Shown piece by piece: positions 34,437-45,650 of a stretch of 64,000 bases of DNA (positions are counted from its first letter, which is position 1; each line of letters begins with the position of its first letter). The notes below the pieces were generated by a model. The model was given only the letters and a program-made list of their open reading frames with translations, was not told where the DNA came from and searched no databases. The stretch is from contig WAID01000003.1 of NCBI GenBank assembly GCA_016584495.1, positions 2,294,001 to 2,358,000 on the forward strand. The letters are read 5' to 3'. A program made the position numbers and the translations under genes. The DNA comes from Celoporthe dispersa (taxonomy: Eukaryota; Ascomycota; Sordariomycetes; Diaporthales; Cryphonectriaceae).

Positions 34437-36573
34437 CTTGACGGACTTGTCTGTGGTGGGTCAAATTGGTGGTGTGTGGCTGGCAGAGAGAACGGGTATT
34501 GACTGGTCGCAATGATCTCTTAGGGTTACGGAGAGAAAGGGAGGGAGGGAGAGAGAGGGAGAGAAAATTGGATGATTGTCAAGACGCGTCGACGAACAAG
34601 AGCAGAAAAGAAAGGGGCTTCAACCAGTGAGTGTGGCTGGGTGTCGGGTGCAACGCTTTTGTAGAAATTCAAGTTCCACTAGCCCGGTAGGCGGCATATC
34701 ACGAAACGGCCCTAATGCTGGAGACGCCGTGCTGTGTACCATGCAATGGTGCGCACAGGGGCATCAAAATGGCCAAATGACGACACGTCATCGGCGCGAT
34801 CGAGTGCACACGCGGCGATGCACGAAGGAACAAGGAGTCTGCAGAGAGGGCCCAGGACCCAGCCGCACACGCTGGACCTTGAGGGGCTGTTAGGCCACAG
34901 CGCACGCATCAGCCCAGCCTCCTTGTCTCTCCAGCCTCCAAGGGGGCCAAAAATGAGAAGAAGAAAGAAGAAGGAAGGAAAAGCCGTCAAGACTAGGCTG
35001 GATCAGTGTGTAGGAGGCCCGAGACCAGCCGCTCTCTCCTTTTTTTCTTCCTCTTCTTCCTCTTCTTCTTCTCTTTCTTTTCTGAGACGAAGCCAAGAAG
35101 CCTAGTTGGGATCCTCAGCCACGCTGCCAAGATTAATGGCTTCCTGAATCTCCCAGGAGGTGGTGTTTGAGACAGATTGGGTATGTTGACCACGGACGGT
35201 GTTGTTGGTCGGGTAACTACCATGGTCTGCAAATGCAGTGCACCGGTGCTGTTTGCCATCGTTTGATTTGCGGGGCGAGATGACGAATGCTTGTGGGGAT
35301 CTCAGCTGAGGGGAACCTCGCGCTTCCCCAGAGCGCCACCTGGAAGTCCCCGGCCAATCGTGATTATGGCTGGGGATCAGGCAGGGAAGACAAAAGGAGC
35401 TCGGACTGCACTGACGGGGAATAAATGACCTGAACCACCATCGCCTCTCTCTCTCTCTCCACCCTCTCCGCGGTCCCTTGCCGAGGTCATCTGATGGGGA
35501 TAATGCGTTCTTCTTGCCGCGGAGGAGGATCCTCTTCCTGTGGTGTGCTTGCGCTCTCGAGTGTGGCCATAGGTGGAGTGACCTTGTCTCTCGAGAGCTG
35601 CACCCTGCCTCCGCCCTCCTGAAATGATGCGGAGGCTGCCTGTTGTAGCTGGCTGGACCTTGGCTGCTTGGTCAACAAGTATCGTCGGGTAGCCCCTTTG
35701 CAGGGCTTCCCTTGCTTCCCTGCTCTCTACCACGATACATGAGAGAGACCCTGCCATTTACACTGGCATTATCGACAAATGAAATTTCACGACCCATCTG
35801 TAGAGTCTAGCCATATAGAAAAGGGAATCGTTTTCTTTTTTTTTTTCCTTCCTTCAATGTCCCACACACAAGTGTGACGTACAAGCTTGCTATGACATGT
35901 TGCATCTAGCATGAAGGAAGGAGTGACACAGAGAGAGAGAGAGAGAGAGCGAGGGTGGGCTTTGGGGGGAAGGAACTTATTTACATGATTGATTAGCGCA
36001 CCTACCCATGCCGGAGCACCCTCCTCGGAGTCGGGAGGCTAAATTGCCTGCATGCTCTTCCAGGCAGGTAACATTGGATCCCAAGCTATCACACAAGCCT
36101 CGAGATTAACGTTTACAACTACCGTATACCCGCGCCCGTCATCTGCAGACATTCACCTCCAAAGGCGCAGCAGACGTGGAGAACGCAGGGTAGCATGGCT
36201 GAGCCGAACCCCTCACACGCAACAAGACAGCCAGACAGCTCCCCTTGGCCCCCTCGTGTCCTGTTGATGGGTGGCCGCCAGTGTTGCTCTCGCATATGAC
36301 TAGCAAAAAGAACGACTGCTTAATCCATCACTCGGGAGAGGTGCCCCATTATTTACCACCAATGGTGTGTTGGGACATCAACAACGGCGGATGATGAGTG
36401 AACCGAGAAAAACAGGAAGCCCGGAGGGTAGGCTAGGGAAGAGGAAGAAGATGAACAAGATGAGGGATGCATATAGTGAACGGCGACGCCCCGTCGAGAC
36501 ACTTGGGCTCGTCTCTCACCACCACACAGCAGGCCGTCGCCGCCAGATGTGTCGATAATTAAAACACCTCGTC
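34437..36573. other. divergent promoter region
   Basis: This lies between the GPI protein (-) and the DUF5695 gene (+). It contains GA microsatellites (about 34530-34562 and 35931-35950) and pyrimidine tracts. No coding region is supported. Confidence 0.55.
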
Positions 36574-39449
36574 ATGTTGGCGACATCTCTCGCCCTCGTC
36601 GCTGGGCTCATCCTGACCGTCACCGCGCAGGGCGACACCCTCGGCCTGGCGGATGGCTTCCTGACCCTCAGCACGCAGAACTTTGACCTCGAGCTCGTCA
36701 AGGATGCGCAGGTGCTGGTCTCCCTCAGGGCGTCTGGCGGGACCTTTGACTTTCTGCCCCTGGGCTACCTCCCGGTCCGCGCGGGCAACGGCCAGTATCA
36801 CTGGGGAGATGTCACGTTCCGATACAGAGCTGTTGGCAGCACGGCCTGGATCGATGGTGACTCCTCGCAGGCACGGGAGCCTGTGACCTCCGTGTCTGTT
36901 GCCGGCAGCAACAGCACGGTCCTCGCGGCCTCCAACATGGCAGCGACCTTGCCGTCCGATACGTCGGCACTAGGCGTGACGAGAGAGTGGCTCGACGTGG
37001 ACGGCGACCTGGGACTGTCCTTCACCCTCACCAACAACGCCAGCACGTCCATCGAGCTGGGCAGCCTGGGCTTCCCTGCCGAGTTCAACAACATCTTCAC
37101 CAACTACACCGCAGAGGAGACACAAGAGTACTGCAGCCTCTCGGACCCCTACATCGGCATGCACGCCGGCTACATCCGCGTCTCGCCCATCAACGGCGAC
37201 GGCGCGGCACTGGTCGTCACACCGCTTGGGGATACACCCATGGAGGCCTACCGCAACCTCGACGAGCCGTACTACGACAGCACGGCCTACGGGAGCCAGG
37301 TCTTCGAGGGCCTGTACGAGTGGCAGACGCTGACGGAGGCGTGGGCCGAGAACGAGTGGAACGCGAGCGAGCCCTGGAACACGCCGTCCTCCAGGGTCCT
37401 GGCGCCAGGAGAGGCCCTGACGTTTGGGCTCAAGTTCTCGCTGGCAGACGGCGGCATCGAGACCATCGACGACGAAGTCCAGGCCCAGGGCGTGCCATAT
37501 GCGCGGGGCATCCCCGGCTTCATCCTTCCTGCCGACCTCACGGGCCAGCTTCTCGTCAATCCCGGGTCTGCCGGCGACGTCGCCAACATAACCGTCGACC
37601 CAGCCGGTGCCCTCACCGTCACCGAGGTCTCGAGCGGCGAGTACGACGTCGCTCCGTCCTCTAGCGCCTTCGGCCGCGCCCGCCTCACGATCGCCTACAC
37701 GGGCGGTCAGGTCCAGAGTGTCCACTACTACGTCGTCAGCTCTGGCCCCGACCACATCGCCTCCCTGGGTAGCTTCCTCACCACCGAGCAGTACTACACC
37801 AACACCTCGGACCCCTTTGGCCGGGCACCCTCTGTCATCTCCTACGACTATAGCGTCATGGCGCCCGTCCTGCAGGACATGCGCGTCTGGATCGCAGGGC
37901 TGTCCGACGAGGCCGGCGCAGGCTCGTTCCTCGCGGCCAGCATGAAGCAGGCCGCCCGGCCCGATGCCGACGAGATCGCCAAGCTCGAGGACTTTGTCGC
38001 GCAGGTCTTGTACAAGACGCTGCAGCCGCCGCAGAACGGCACGTATGCCGTGCGCAAGAGCATCTTCTACTACGGCCTGGCGGGCTACCCCTACTCGAGC
38101 GCCATCGACTGGACGACGTGGGAATCCTGGACCGAGGACGAGGCGTACGCGACGGACCGGGCGTACGACTATGTCCACGTGACGGCGAGTTACTGGGCCC
38201 TGTACCGCGCAGGGAGGGCCTACGACGGCATCCTGACGCAGCAGCCGTGGGCCTGGTACCTGAACCAGAGCTACAACACCGTCATGTCCGCCATGGCGCA
38301 GGATGGCGACGGCAACTGGCTCGTGGGCTACTCGACGGACGGGCTGATGGGCGAGACGGTGTTTGGGGAGCTCCTCAAGGACCTCTCCCGGGAGGGCTGG
38401 ACGACAGAGGCGGCGGCCCTCGAGGCCAAGATACGCGCGCGCGGAGCTCTGGAGCACCATGGAGGACCCCTTCGGCAGCGAGATGGCGTGGGACTCGACG
38501 GGACAGGAGGGTGTGTACTACTGGACCAAGTATTTTGGCTATAACTCCACGGCGGAGAAGACGCTGGGGACGGTCCTGGGCTTCCAGCCCACGGTCGCCC
38601 ATTGGGGCTGGAATGGCAACGCGAGGCGGTATTGGGATTTTCTGTAAGCTGCCTGTCGTCTACCTGGTCCTCCCTTCTTTTTTTTTCTTCTTTTTTTTTT
38701 TAAGCTCCCCCTCCCCCCCTTTCTCATGGTCACATCTCCTAAGACGAGAGGAAACGCAAACTGACCCGGCTCGTCCTTTTCCCTCCCCCTCTTCAAGATA
38801 CGGGGGCAAGCTGGAGCGCATAGAGCGCCAGATCCACCACTACGGCTCCGGTCTCAACGCCCTCGTCGCCCTGTCCGCCTTCCGTAGCAACCCCAACGAC
38901 ACATACCTCCTGCGCATCGGCTACGCCGGCATGAACGGCCCGCTGTCCAACATCCGTGCTGACGGCTGCGCCTCGGCGGCTTTCCACTCATGGCCCGAAA
39001 CGCTGCAGTGGGACGCATACAGCGGAGACTACGGCCCCAACCACAGTGGGCTGGTCATGGGCACGGGCACGTATCTCGCGTGGGATGCAGAGCTGGGGCG
39101 GCTGGTGGCATACGGCGGTCTGCTGGACGACGACGGCGCGGGGACGGTCACCGTCAGCCCGAGGGATGTCGCCCGGAGGAAGGTGTTTGTAGGGCCCATC
39201 GGGCTACTGGTCGAGGTGGACGCTGGTGTCATTGAGAGTCTCGCGTACACGACGGCCAACGCCTCCCTGGTCGTCACGCTGGGCCAGCTGGACGGTGTGC
39301 CGACGACGAACTCGACGGTCATGTGGCTGAGTCGTGAGGAGGGCGATGCTGGCTACGAGGTCACGGGCACGAGTGTCACGGAGGCCCGGCTGGGCTGGGA
39401 GGTTCCTCTCGGTTCTGGGTCTGTGTCTGTCAATGTCGTGCCTTCGTAA
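36574..39449 (+). CDS. secreted DUF5695-like protein (putative glycoside-hydrolase-like), one frameshift
   Basis: Exon 36574-38643 joins exon 38798-39449 across a 154-nt intron (GTAAGC donor, CTTCAAG acceptor, CTGACC branch-like site at 38761). A frameshift lies in the alternating CG tract at about 38436-38447. Removing one base (or adding two) restores a continuous frame of about 906 aa with the correct splice phase. Residues 1-19 (MLATSLALVAGLILTVTAQ) are a signal peptide. The N-terminal half is beta-rich with many N-glycosylation sequons (NNAS, NYTA, NASE, NTSD). The C-terminal half is rich in aromatic residues (ASYWALYRAGRAYDG, WGWNGNARRYWDF, FHSWPETLQWDAYSGDYGPN), as in alpha/alpha six-hairpin enzymes. 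I assign DUF5695 from overall resemblance; the substrate is unknown. Confidence 0.75.
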
Positions 39450-40090
39450 TGATCTCTCTCTATGTATGTAATGATCATCATCTCGAGCCTCTCGTCTTCC
39501 CACAGGATCCTCTGGCAAGGGCCGCAGGCGGTAGATCTCCGCCTGCTTGCGGGCATCTTGGCATCGTCTCCTACCCACCCACGTACTGTAACCAACTCTC
39601 TCTCTCTTTTCTCTCTCTCTGTCTTTCTCAGCAGCATAGCACCTGATATGTGATGTGATCTGATTCCCAAAGCTATGGAGAATACAATCCCACCGAGTAG
39701 ACATTGCGTGTCTGCGTTTGCTCGCCCTGAAAGGATCTCCATGGTATGAACAGCCCGGGCTCCAGCAGCACATGTGGTGTGGAAGTTGACCTCACGTTTC
39801 ACCTTCACAGAATATACACTCTCGATGACCTAGTTCATGAATGGCATTCCAGTCCTTGGTCAGCTCGTAATAAAGCCTTGGGTTCTCACAGGCCTCAATT
39901 GTAGCTGCGTGCTGCGTGCGGCGCGTGCTCGTCCCATAGCATTCCAAAGGAAGAACAAACCAAGAAAGAAGGCAAAAAGTCGTCTCTCAGCAGCCCTGTC
40001 AGCCTTAAACAGTGGAAAACCCCTTTCCCTGAATACATCACCCACACCCCCGCCCGCCCGGCCCCTCTCAGCAAGAACACACGCCTACCG
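39450..40090. other. convergent intergenic region
   Basis: No gene is supported. CT microsatellite-like sequence occurs near 39597-39630. Confidence 0.55.
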
Positions 40091-40630
40091 TCATCGTGCC
40101 ACTGATGCCACATGAGAGTCGATAGTGCGCTGGTTCTCCCCCAAGATGATCTCGACCTGGGCCGTCGCCCCCTTGATCTTCCTCAGCAGCTCGGCGTCCC
40201 CGCCTCCTGGCGGCTGATAAGAGCCGCGGAGGACCTGCACCCCCAGCTCCAGGGCCCCGAGCAGCTCCTCGGCACGCCGGACCGTCCTCTGCGACGCGAG
40301 GAGGCAGGACCGCAGCAGCCCGCACAGCCGCGGGCCCTGGTCGGTCGCGGCGACGGCAGCCTCCAGGTCGGCAGCGGCCTCGTCGTGCAGGCGCGCCCTC
40401 GTCGCGATGTGGCACCTGAGCGCCGCGATGTCGCGCAGCAGGCTGCCGGTGGCCCGCGTGCTGTCGCGGACAAGGGCCTGTGCGGACTGCTGGATGCTTC
40501 CCAGGTTCCTGAGGTGGCTCTGGTCGGCGGCGTCCTTGTCCATCAGCCAGGTCATGGCGATGTATTTGGCGTCCTCCTCCCCCAGGGACGACAAGAGCCC
40601 GGAGGGATGGTCTTGTGGGTCTGGCGGCAT
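40091..40630 (-). CDS. hypothetical helical protein, 179 aa
   Basis: Single-exon minus-strand frame from ATG 40630 to a stop at 40091. The composition is soluble, Ala/Leu/Arg/Glu-rich and continuously amphipathic (SLLRDIAALRCHIATRARLHDEAAADLEAAV, in parts; RRAEELLGALELGVQVL). It looks like helical-bundle or coiled-coil packing without a signal peptide or membrane helix. The GC-rich third-position codon use is like the neighbouring real genes, and the frame is intron-free. I do not recognise a family. It could be a lineage-restricted protein; a spurious frame is possible but less likely given the regular heptad-like pattern. Confidence 0.55.
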   Translation of the reverse strand: MPPDPQDHPSGLLSSLGEEDAKYIAMTWLMDKDAADQSHLRNLGSIQQSAQALVRDSTRATGSLLRDIAALRCHIATRARLHDEAAADLEAAVAATDQGPRLCGLLRSCLLASQRTVRRAEELLGALELGVQVLRGSYQPPGGGDAELLRKIKGATAQVEIILGENQRTIDSHVASVAR

Positions 40631-40989
40631 GTTGGTCGGTAAGGATGCGAGGCGAGGTTATTGACACGGTGGTTTGTCGATGTGATCTTTTCTTTTTCTT
40701 TTTCTTCTTTCTTCTTTTCCCTCTCTCTTTCTTTCCTCTCGAGTGCTGCGGAATGGTAAGGCAGGAGACTGGAAGACGGGACCTCCTCTTGCCGATTTAT
40801 ATCTGTTGGTTTGTTCCGTGGTAGCTGGCCGGAGGCATGACCGGGAATCGAACGCGCGGTTGCGAGTCACATCTCCAGTCAGGTCTCATACTGGAGAATA
40901 ACCATCAGTGCAGGGCCGTGCTGCCAAGGAGGACTCACGCCCAGCTCTGTGTTCATTTCGGGGCTAGACTCAGTGTAGTCGTGATAAAA
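40631..40989. other. short intergenic region upstream of the orphan gene
   Basis: It contains a T/C-rich tract (40685-40740), probably the promoter of the 179-aa orphan, and lies beyond the 3' end of the Sqt1 gene. A tRNA-like T-loop motif near 40850 was examined and rejected. Confidence 0.5.
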
Positions 40990-42579
40990 CTACACCTGGA
41001 ACACCAAGGCCAGCCCATCATCACCAGCCGTCACGATTCTCTTGCCGTCGTTGCCCTGCACGAAACCCAGAACACCGCCTCCCTCGCCATCTCCCCTGTG
41101 GCCTCTCCACTCCTTCTCCAGCCCCGCCACACTGGCATTCGGCGCATGCTGCGAGGGCGTCGCGCCCTGCAGGTTCCACCTCCTCACCACGCCGTCCATT
41201 CCACAGCTCGTGAGCAGCCACTGCTGCTGTGCTGCCGCTGGCCCGGCCCCCTGTGTCTGTCTCACCCACTCCAGCTTGACGACGCTGAACTCCTCGTGGG
41301 CACCCTGGATGTTCCGCCTCAGGTTGAACTGCCGGCTAGGGTCAAAGACCGATATGCTGCCGTCCACGGAGCCAGCGGCAAGCAGGGGTATCGATGCTGA
41401 TGCCGGGGCGAAGGCGAGCGACTCGATGCTGTCCGACTGCACCTGCAGTGATGCCAGGATCTGACCCGCTTGCGCCTCGCCGCTGGCAGGCTTGGCCCCG
41501 GCCGCCCTGCCCTTCGCCTTGCCTGCTTTCGATCCGGCCTGCGGTGCAGCGCCCGCCGTCTGCCCTGTGATCCTGGGCAGGCCGACTATCCTGATGGCGC
41601 CGCCGGCACCGCCAACAGCAAGGTAGCCGCCCCTCGGCTCGATCGCGACAGAGTACAGGCCGCCCTCGACCTCGAACCGCTGGTCCTGTCCCGTGAGCGA
41701 CACCACGGTCTGGCCGTTGTCGCCCGCCACGCCCTTGGCGGCCGCCAGCCCCCAGACGTCCCATACGTATAGGCTGCTGTCCTCATCGACCGTCGCCAGC
41801 AGGGCCCCGTCGGGGGTCCACGCGCCGGCCGTGCAGGATGTGGTGTGGAGGAAGTAGGTCTGGACAATCTGCAGAGGTGTCGCGGCGTCCGAGGAGTCGA
41901 TCGTGTACACCCACACCGAGCCGTCCGAGGCGCCGAGCGCGATGGAGTTAGGGTAGTCTGCATTGGGGCAGGGCGCCAGCCAGTTGATCTCGGGCACCTC
42001 CTGGCTCTCGCCCAGGAGCGTGAAGCTCGGCTTCGACGCGTCGACCTTGTACGCCCTCAGCCGGCCGTCCAGGCCACCCGACACGAGGAAGTCTCCGCTG
42101 GGCAGCGTGAACGCCAGCGCGTTGATCGAGTCCGTGTGCCCCTCGATCGAGAATGCCGGCTGCATCTGGACGTTCTCCTTCTGGCTGGCCAGATCCCTCG
42201 CCGCGGCGCTGGGGTCCGCCGCGTAGCTTGGTGGCAGCACCGGGCCGTCGTCCCTCTGGCCCAGCTCCTGTGGTATCACAAACACGTATCCCTTGCCCGG
42301 CGCATCGTCCGCGTCGCCCTCGCTGCCGCCGGTGGCTATGATGTTCGGGTTCGTGGGGTGCTGTGCGATGGCGAAGATGGAGTCCTTGTGGGTGTCAAAG
42401 TACGCGATGGAGTCGTTGATGAGCTGGACCTCTTCGTGCTCGTCGTCGTCAGGGTCGGACATGTTGACGTCGCCGTCTTCGTTCTCTGCTGCGATCTCCT
42501 CGGCCACCTCGTCCATGTCGACCATGTCCTGCTCTTCGTCGCCCATGGCGGGGTCGTGGTGGGGGTTGTCGGAGGACAT
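40990..42579 (-). CDS. sqt1: WD40 ribosome-assembly chaperone Sqt1 (AAMP family)
   Basis: Intact single-exon minus-strand gene of 529 aa. An acidic N-terminal tail (EEQDMVDMDEVAEEIAAENED) precedes WD40 repeats from about residue 55 to the end. Recognisable repeats include DSIFAIAQHPTNPNIIATGG, HTDSINALAFTLPSGDFLVS, a repeat ending SSLYVWDVWGL, LLTSCGMDGVVRRWNL and the final GKRIVTAGDDGLALVFQV. An inserted low-complexity linker (Gly/Ala/Lys, about residues 345-375) sits between blades. In yeast, Sqt1 binds the N-terminus of newly made Rpl10 (uL16) and delivers it to late cytoplasmic 60S particles. The order of acidic tail then propeller, and the length, fit Sqt1 better than other WD40 proteins. 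Confidence 0.9.
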   Translation of the reverse strand: MSSDNPHHDPAMGDEEQDMVDMDEVAEEIAAENEDGDVNMSDPDDDEHEEVQLINDSIAYFDTHKDSIFAIAQHPTNPNIIATGGSEGDADDAPGKGYVFVIPQELGQRDDGPVLPPSYAADPSAAARDLASQKENVQMQPAFSIEGHTDSINALAFTLPSGDFLVSGGLDGRLRAYKVDASKPSFTLLGESQEVPEINWLAPCPNADYPNSIALGASDGSVWVYTIDSSDAATPLQIVQTYFLHTTSCTAGAWTPDGALLATVDEDSSLYVWDVWGLAAAKGVAGDNGQTVVSLTGQDQRFEVEGGLYSVAIEPRGGYLAVGGAGGAIRIVGLPRITGQTAGAAPQAGSKAGKAKGRAAGAKPASGEAQAGQILASLQVQSDSIESLAFAPASASIPLLAAGSVDGSISVFDPSRQFNLRRNIQGAHEEFSVVKLEWVRQTQGAGPAAAQQQWLLTSCGMDGVVRRWNLQGATPSQHAPNASVAGLEKEWRGHRGDGEGGGVLGFVQGNDGKRIVTAGDDGLALVFQV

Positions 42580-43311
42580 TATGACGGCCGTTCGAGGAGT
42601 AGAGGGATCTGCGACGTGCCTGTAGTAGAGAATGAAAGAATGAGTTCCCTACGGAGACCAACCTGCCACGAGATTGACCCTCAATATATGTAGCGGGATC
42701 AAGAGGAAGACCAGTTGCGACTTGTCGAGGGATGTCGAATTATTAAAACTTTGCTTGATAAGCAGAGAAAATGGCGGGGCGATAATGCTGGGGGGCCATG
42801 GCTAAAATAGTTGTGCCTAGCGGGCACAACAGGGGGTCACTCAGCAGCTTCCGCCCACTGTAATTTTAGTGCAGTGGCAAGGTAAGCCTATGTGTGATCA
42901 GTGATCGCTGCTGATTCAACTGGCATCAGAATGAGCCATCTCGACTCTGCCCAGCCTGCTCTCCTGTTTTATTTTATTTTTTCTTCTTCTTCTGAAGGAC
43001 AAGACACTTGGCAATGCACATGTGAACAGTTGGCAACTAGACCATCATGAATGATAAAAATTAATCGAAATAAAGTCTCTTGTGTAAAACTGGATCATCA
43101 CGCTCTCTATCAGCCATGCTAGGGTATCTCAAATCATCCAGAACGCCGCCGCCTTGCTTTCCAGCACCACGAGTGCCAGCCGACAAGTCATCCTTGAGCA
43201 GTATCCAACAGGTAGAGCCGGAGCAGCCTCGAGGTCTTCCTCGGCACCTCTTTGCAGGACCAGATCGTGTCCACCACGCCCACAGGCACAGGGGTCAGCC
43301 ACCCGGTCGGA
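42580..43311. other. intergenic region
   Basis: It holds the promoter and leader of the Sqt1 gene and the 3' region of the HsbA-family gene, both on the minus strand. A T-rich tract occurs near 42968-42990. I see no further gene. Confidence 0.55.
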
Positions 43312-43905
43312 TCAGTGCTGCTCTCCCTGGTCCCCGTGCCTGAGGTCGTACACCTCGATGGCGTGCACGAAAAGCTGGTCCAGGCGCCAGATGACCTGGC
43401 GAGCGATGGGCCTCGCGATCATCGGGAGCTTCGGCAGGATGGCCTTGTTCATCTCTGCCGAGGCCTCCTGGATCTCGACCAGGTTCCTGCGGACCCTCTT
43501 CAGCATCATGATGTCCTTGAACCTGTAGTCCATGGCGATCAGGGTGTTGAGGGTGTCGGATGTCGTCCTGATCAGGCTCTTGGTCGCCCGCTTGACCCTG
43601 ATGGCTCCCGTGATGTACAGCAGGCGCGAGTCCTTGCTGTGGGCGATGTCGGCGGCGGAGGTCTGGATCGTCTCCACCAGCTTGTTCTGCTGCTTCTGGA
43701 TCGCCAGGGCGCCGAAGGGAGACCCGTCCCACTTCATGAGTGTTTGGTTGAGATGGAGGGTCTCCAGGCCGATGAGGTTGATCCGGTTGACGATGAAATC
43801 GCTTTTGTGGTTCGCCGTGCTGGCGAAAGCGATCCCGAGGAGCAGGGAGAGCAGGGCGAGGATCCTGTAGACGAACATACTGATCGCTACGAGATGGAAG
43901 TTCAA
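43312..43905 (-). CDS. HsbA-family secreted surface/wall protein
   Basis: Single-exon minus-strand gene of 197 aa (ATG 43905; an alternative ATG nine codons later, MFVYRILALL, gives a more compact signal peptide). The hydrophobic leader ends near GIAFA/S. The mature part carries the hallmark W-D-G-S-x2-G-A-L-x-I-Q (KWDGSPFGALAIQ) and then a helical repeat-free domain ending PIARQVIWRLDQLFVHAIEVYD. These fit the hydrophobic surface-binding protein A / cell-wall galactomannoprotein family (PF12296). Such proteins coat fungal surfaces or help recruit hydrolases to hydrophobic substrates. This member is unusually basic (RVKRATKS, KRVRR) for the family. A TATA-like element lies upstream at 44117-44126. 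Confidence 0.8.
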   Translation of the reverse strand: MNFHLVAISMFVYRILALLSLLLGIAFASTANHKSDFIVNRINLIGLETLHLNQTLMKWDGSPFGALAIQKQQNKLVETIQTSAADIAHSKDSRLLYITGAIRVKRATKSLIRTTSDTLNTLIAMDYRFKDIMMLKRVRRNLVEIQEASAEMNKAILPKLPMIARPIARQVIWRLDQLFVHAIEVYDLRHGDQGEQH

Positions 43906-45650
43906 ATAAAATAAGAACTTTGGGGGGTGGGGGAGGCCGTCGGAAGTAGGCAGAGGCGAGGCACCTCAGTCGGTGTCAAGTTATGTTGATGAGAAGATCC
44001 GAAAGCAAACACTGGGTGGGCGAGTGGCTTTTGCTTTGATGGTAGAGATGGGATTCTTGAATGTTTCGAAGAGTACAGAAGCAACAGGAAGAGCAATAAG
44101 GGGGCAGGGAGCCCGACTATATATAGTTTTTGTTTCTTGTGGTGGATGGCTGCCAGTTCCAAGTCTCATAAGGGCCAGGCATGCGAAGGGTCTATGCTAA
44201 GTCCTTAGCCCTCGCATGACACTTCCGTCCTCTCCATCTAAGTGTTTATTCGTTGATAGTCCAGTTCACTATGATTCATCAAGTGCTAGTCGTTATGTAT
44301 AGCTGCAGAACAAGTCCCTTTAGAGCAGCTAATTATTCGAGATCCAAGTCTACATCGAGGTGAGCTGATGACATGTGACGAGCTTCTCTCCTCTCCTTTC
44401 GAGACCACTTCTCTTAGTGTCTCACTTCTGGCCCGATACATGGAACCGGATCTACAAGCTATGACGGACAGATCATGGCAGAATGGGTCTTTGGACGTTT
44501 CATGGACATCGTTTACAGTGTCACGTCCTAAGCTCGCAAATCTGTCCTATTACTGAGCAGAAATCACTCCTAGGTTGTTGTTCTAGATGTGATCTTTGAA
44601 GGTCTGGACTGATTCTACCCTCTCTGGCCTCTGTTCCTCTTGCACAACTGAATTCCACACGTTCAGCTCAACCCATCCTAGTAAGCACTGGTAGTTATTT
44701 GGAAGTGGTGTTCCTAGCTATGCCCTCACAGAGATTTGTTTCCCCTGCTGACTGTCGCAAGCTGGTGTTTTACGGTGCAGCTTGTGCTGTGCATAGACCG
44801 CCTAGTTGAGTAGCCACTTGAGATGGCGCAGGACAGTACACTCATCATGCAAAACATGGGCTGGCCTCTCTCCCATCTTGCATGGCGCTGATCTGACCCG
44901 GCTGCTGATCCGGTCTTCAGTCTATTGCATACAGATTACCATGTGACAACCTACAAGAACGCATCATCGGAAGTGCCAGGCGCAGAACAATCCAAGGCTG
45001 CACGCTAACTATCCAGCCTGGTCGGCACAGGCCCGCGCACAGTCAACATTAGTGTCGCTCGGTGCGGTGCGAGTAGAGTCCGGCGTTGTAGCCGTCGAAA
45101 TTGTGATTCGCGCCCAGTAATCCAAGCTTGGGATGTGGATGTGGCAAGTGTCCAGACGCGGTGAAAGGCCGGTCGTGATATTGATACAAGGGACGGTGGG
45201 ATCTAGGTCAGAGCTAGCATGGGTACATGAGTCCCCCTAGGTCAAAATGTAGGTCTGGTGTGAGGTTAGGACAGTCCTAGACCCGTGAGAGCTACGCGAT
45301 GATGTCGACTTCGTAATATTAAGGTGCGATTTGCTATCATACTTCCAAGATCGTGCCACGGTCTGCTCAGGAGCAACAGGTCCGCGCACCAGAGATAAGT
45401 AATGAGCCGTCCCTGACAAATGCCAGGCTATTCAACAAAAGAAGAAAAAAAAGAAGAACACCCCCACTTGTAAATTTCCCAGCTCGTCTTACATCAACGC
45501 CGCTCCCTAGTCCCTGCATCGATAGAAAAGTAATACTTGGAGAGAAACGGACCAGACACACCACAGCAAGAGCCCCCGACCCATCGACTCCGGCCCTAGA
45601 CGCCCAGATGATGCATTCAGTACCCCCAGATGAGGTCGAGTCGGGTAGAA
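43906..45650. other. intergenic region, AT-richer in part
   Basis: Its first 300 bases are promoter of the HsbA-family gene. The remainder to 45650 lies downstream of the SPATA20-like gene. Open frames are at most 103 codons with no resemblance to a family. Confidence 0.55.
44117..44126 (-). promoter_or_regulatory. TATA-like element upstream of the HsbA-family gene
   Basis: CTATATATAG lies about 210 bases upstream of the ATG at 43905 in otherwise mixed sequence. The position suits a core promoter with a medium-length leader, and strongly expressed secreted fungal proteins often have TATA boxes. This is inferred from sequence and position only. Confidence 0.45.

Noticed and set aside
36970..38460. 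496-codon open frame on the minus strand
   Set aside because: It is antisense to the DUF5695 gene, with Arg/Asp/Val/Gly-rich shadow composition.
40845..40935. tRNA-like segment (GGGAATCGAAC on plus, T-loop GTTCGATTCCC on minus)
   Set aside because: The T-stem does not pair, and no acceptor stem or D-arm can be drawn around it.
41845..42693. 282-codon open frame on the plus strand
   Set aside because: It is antisense to the intact Sqt1 gene.
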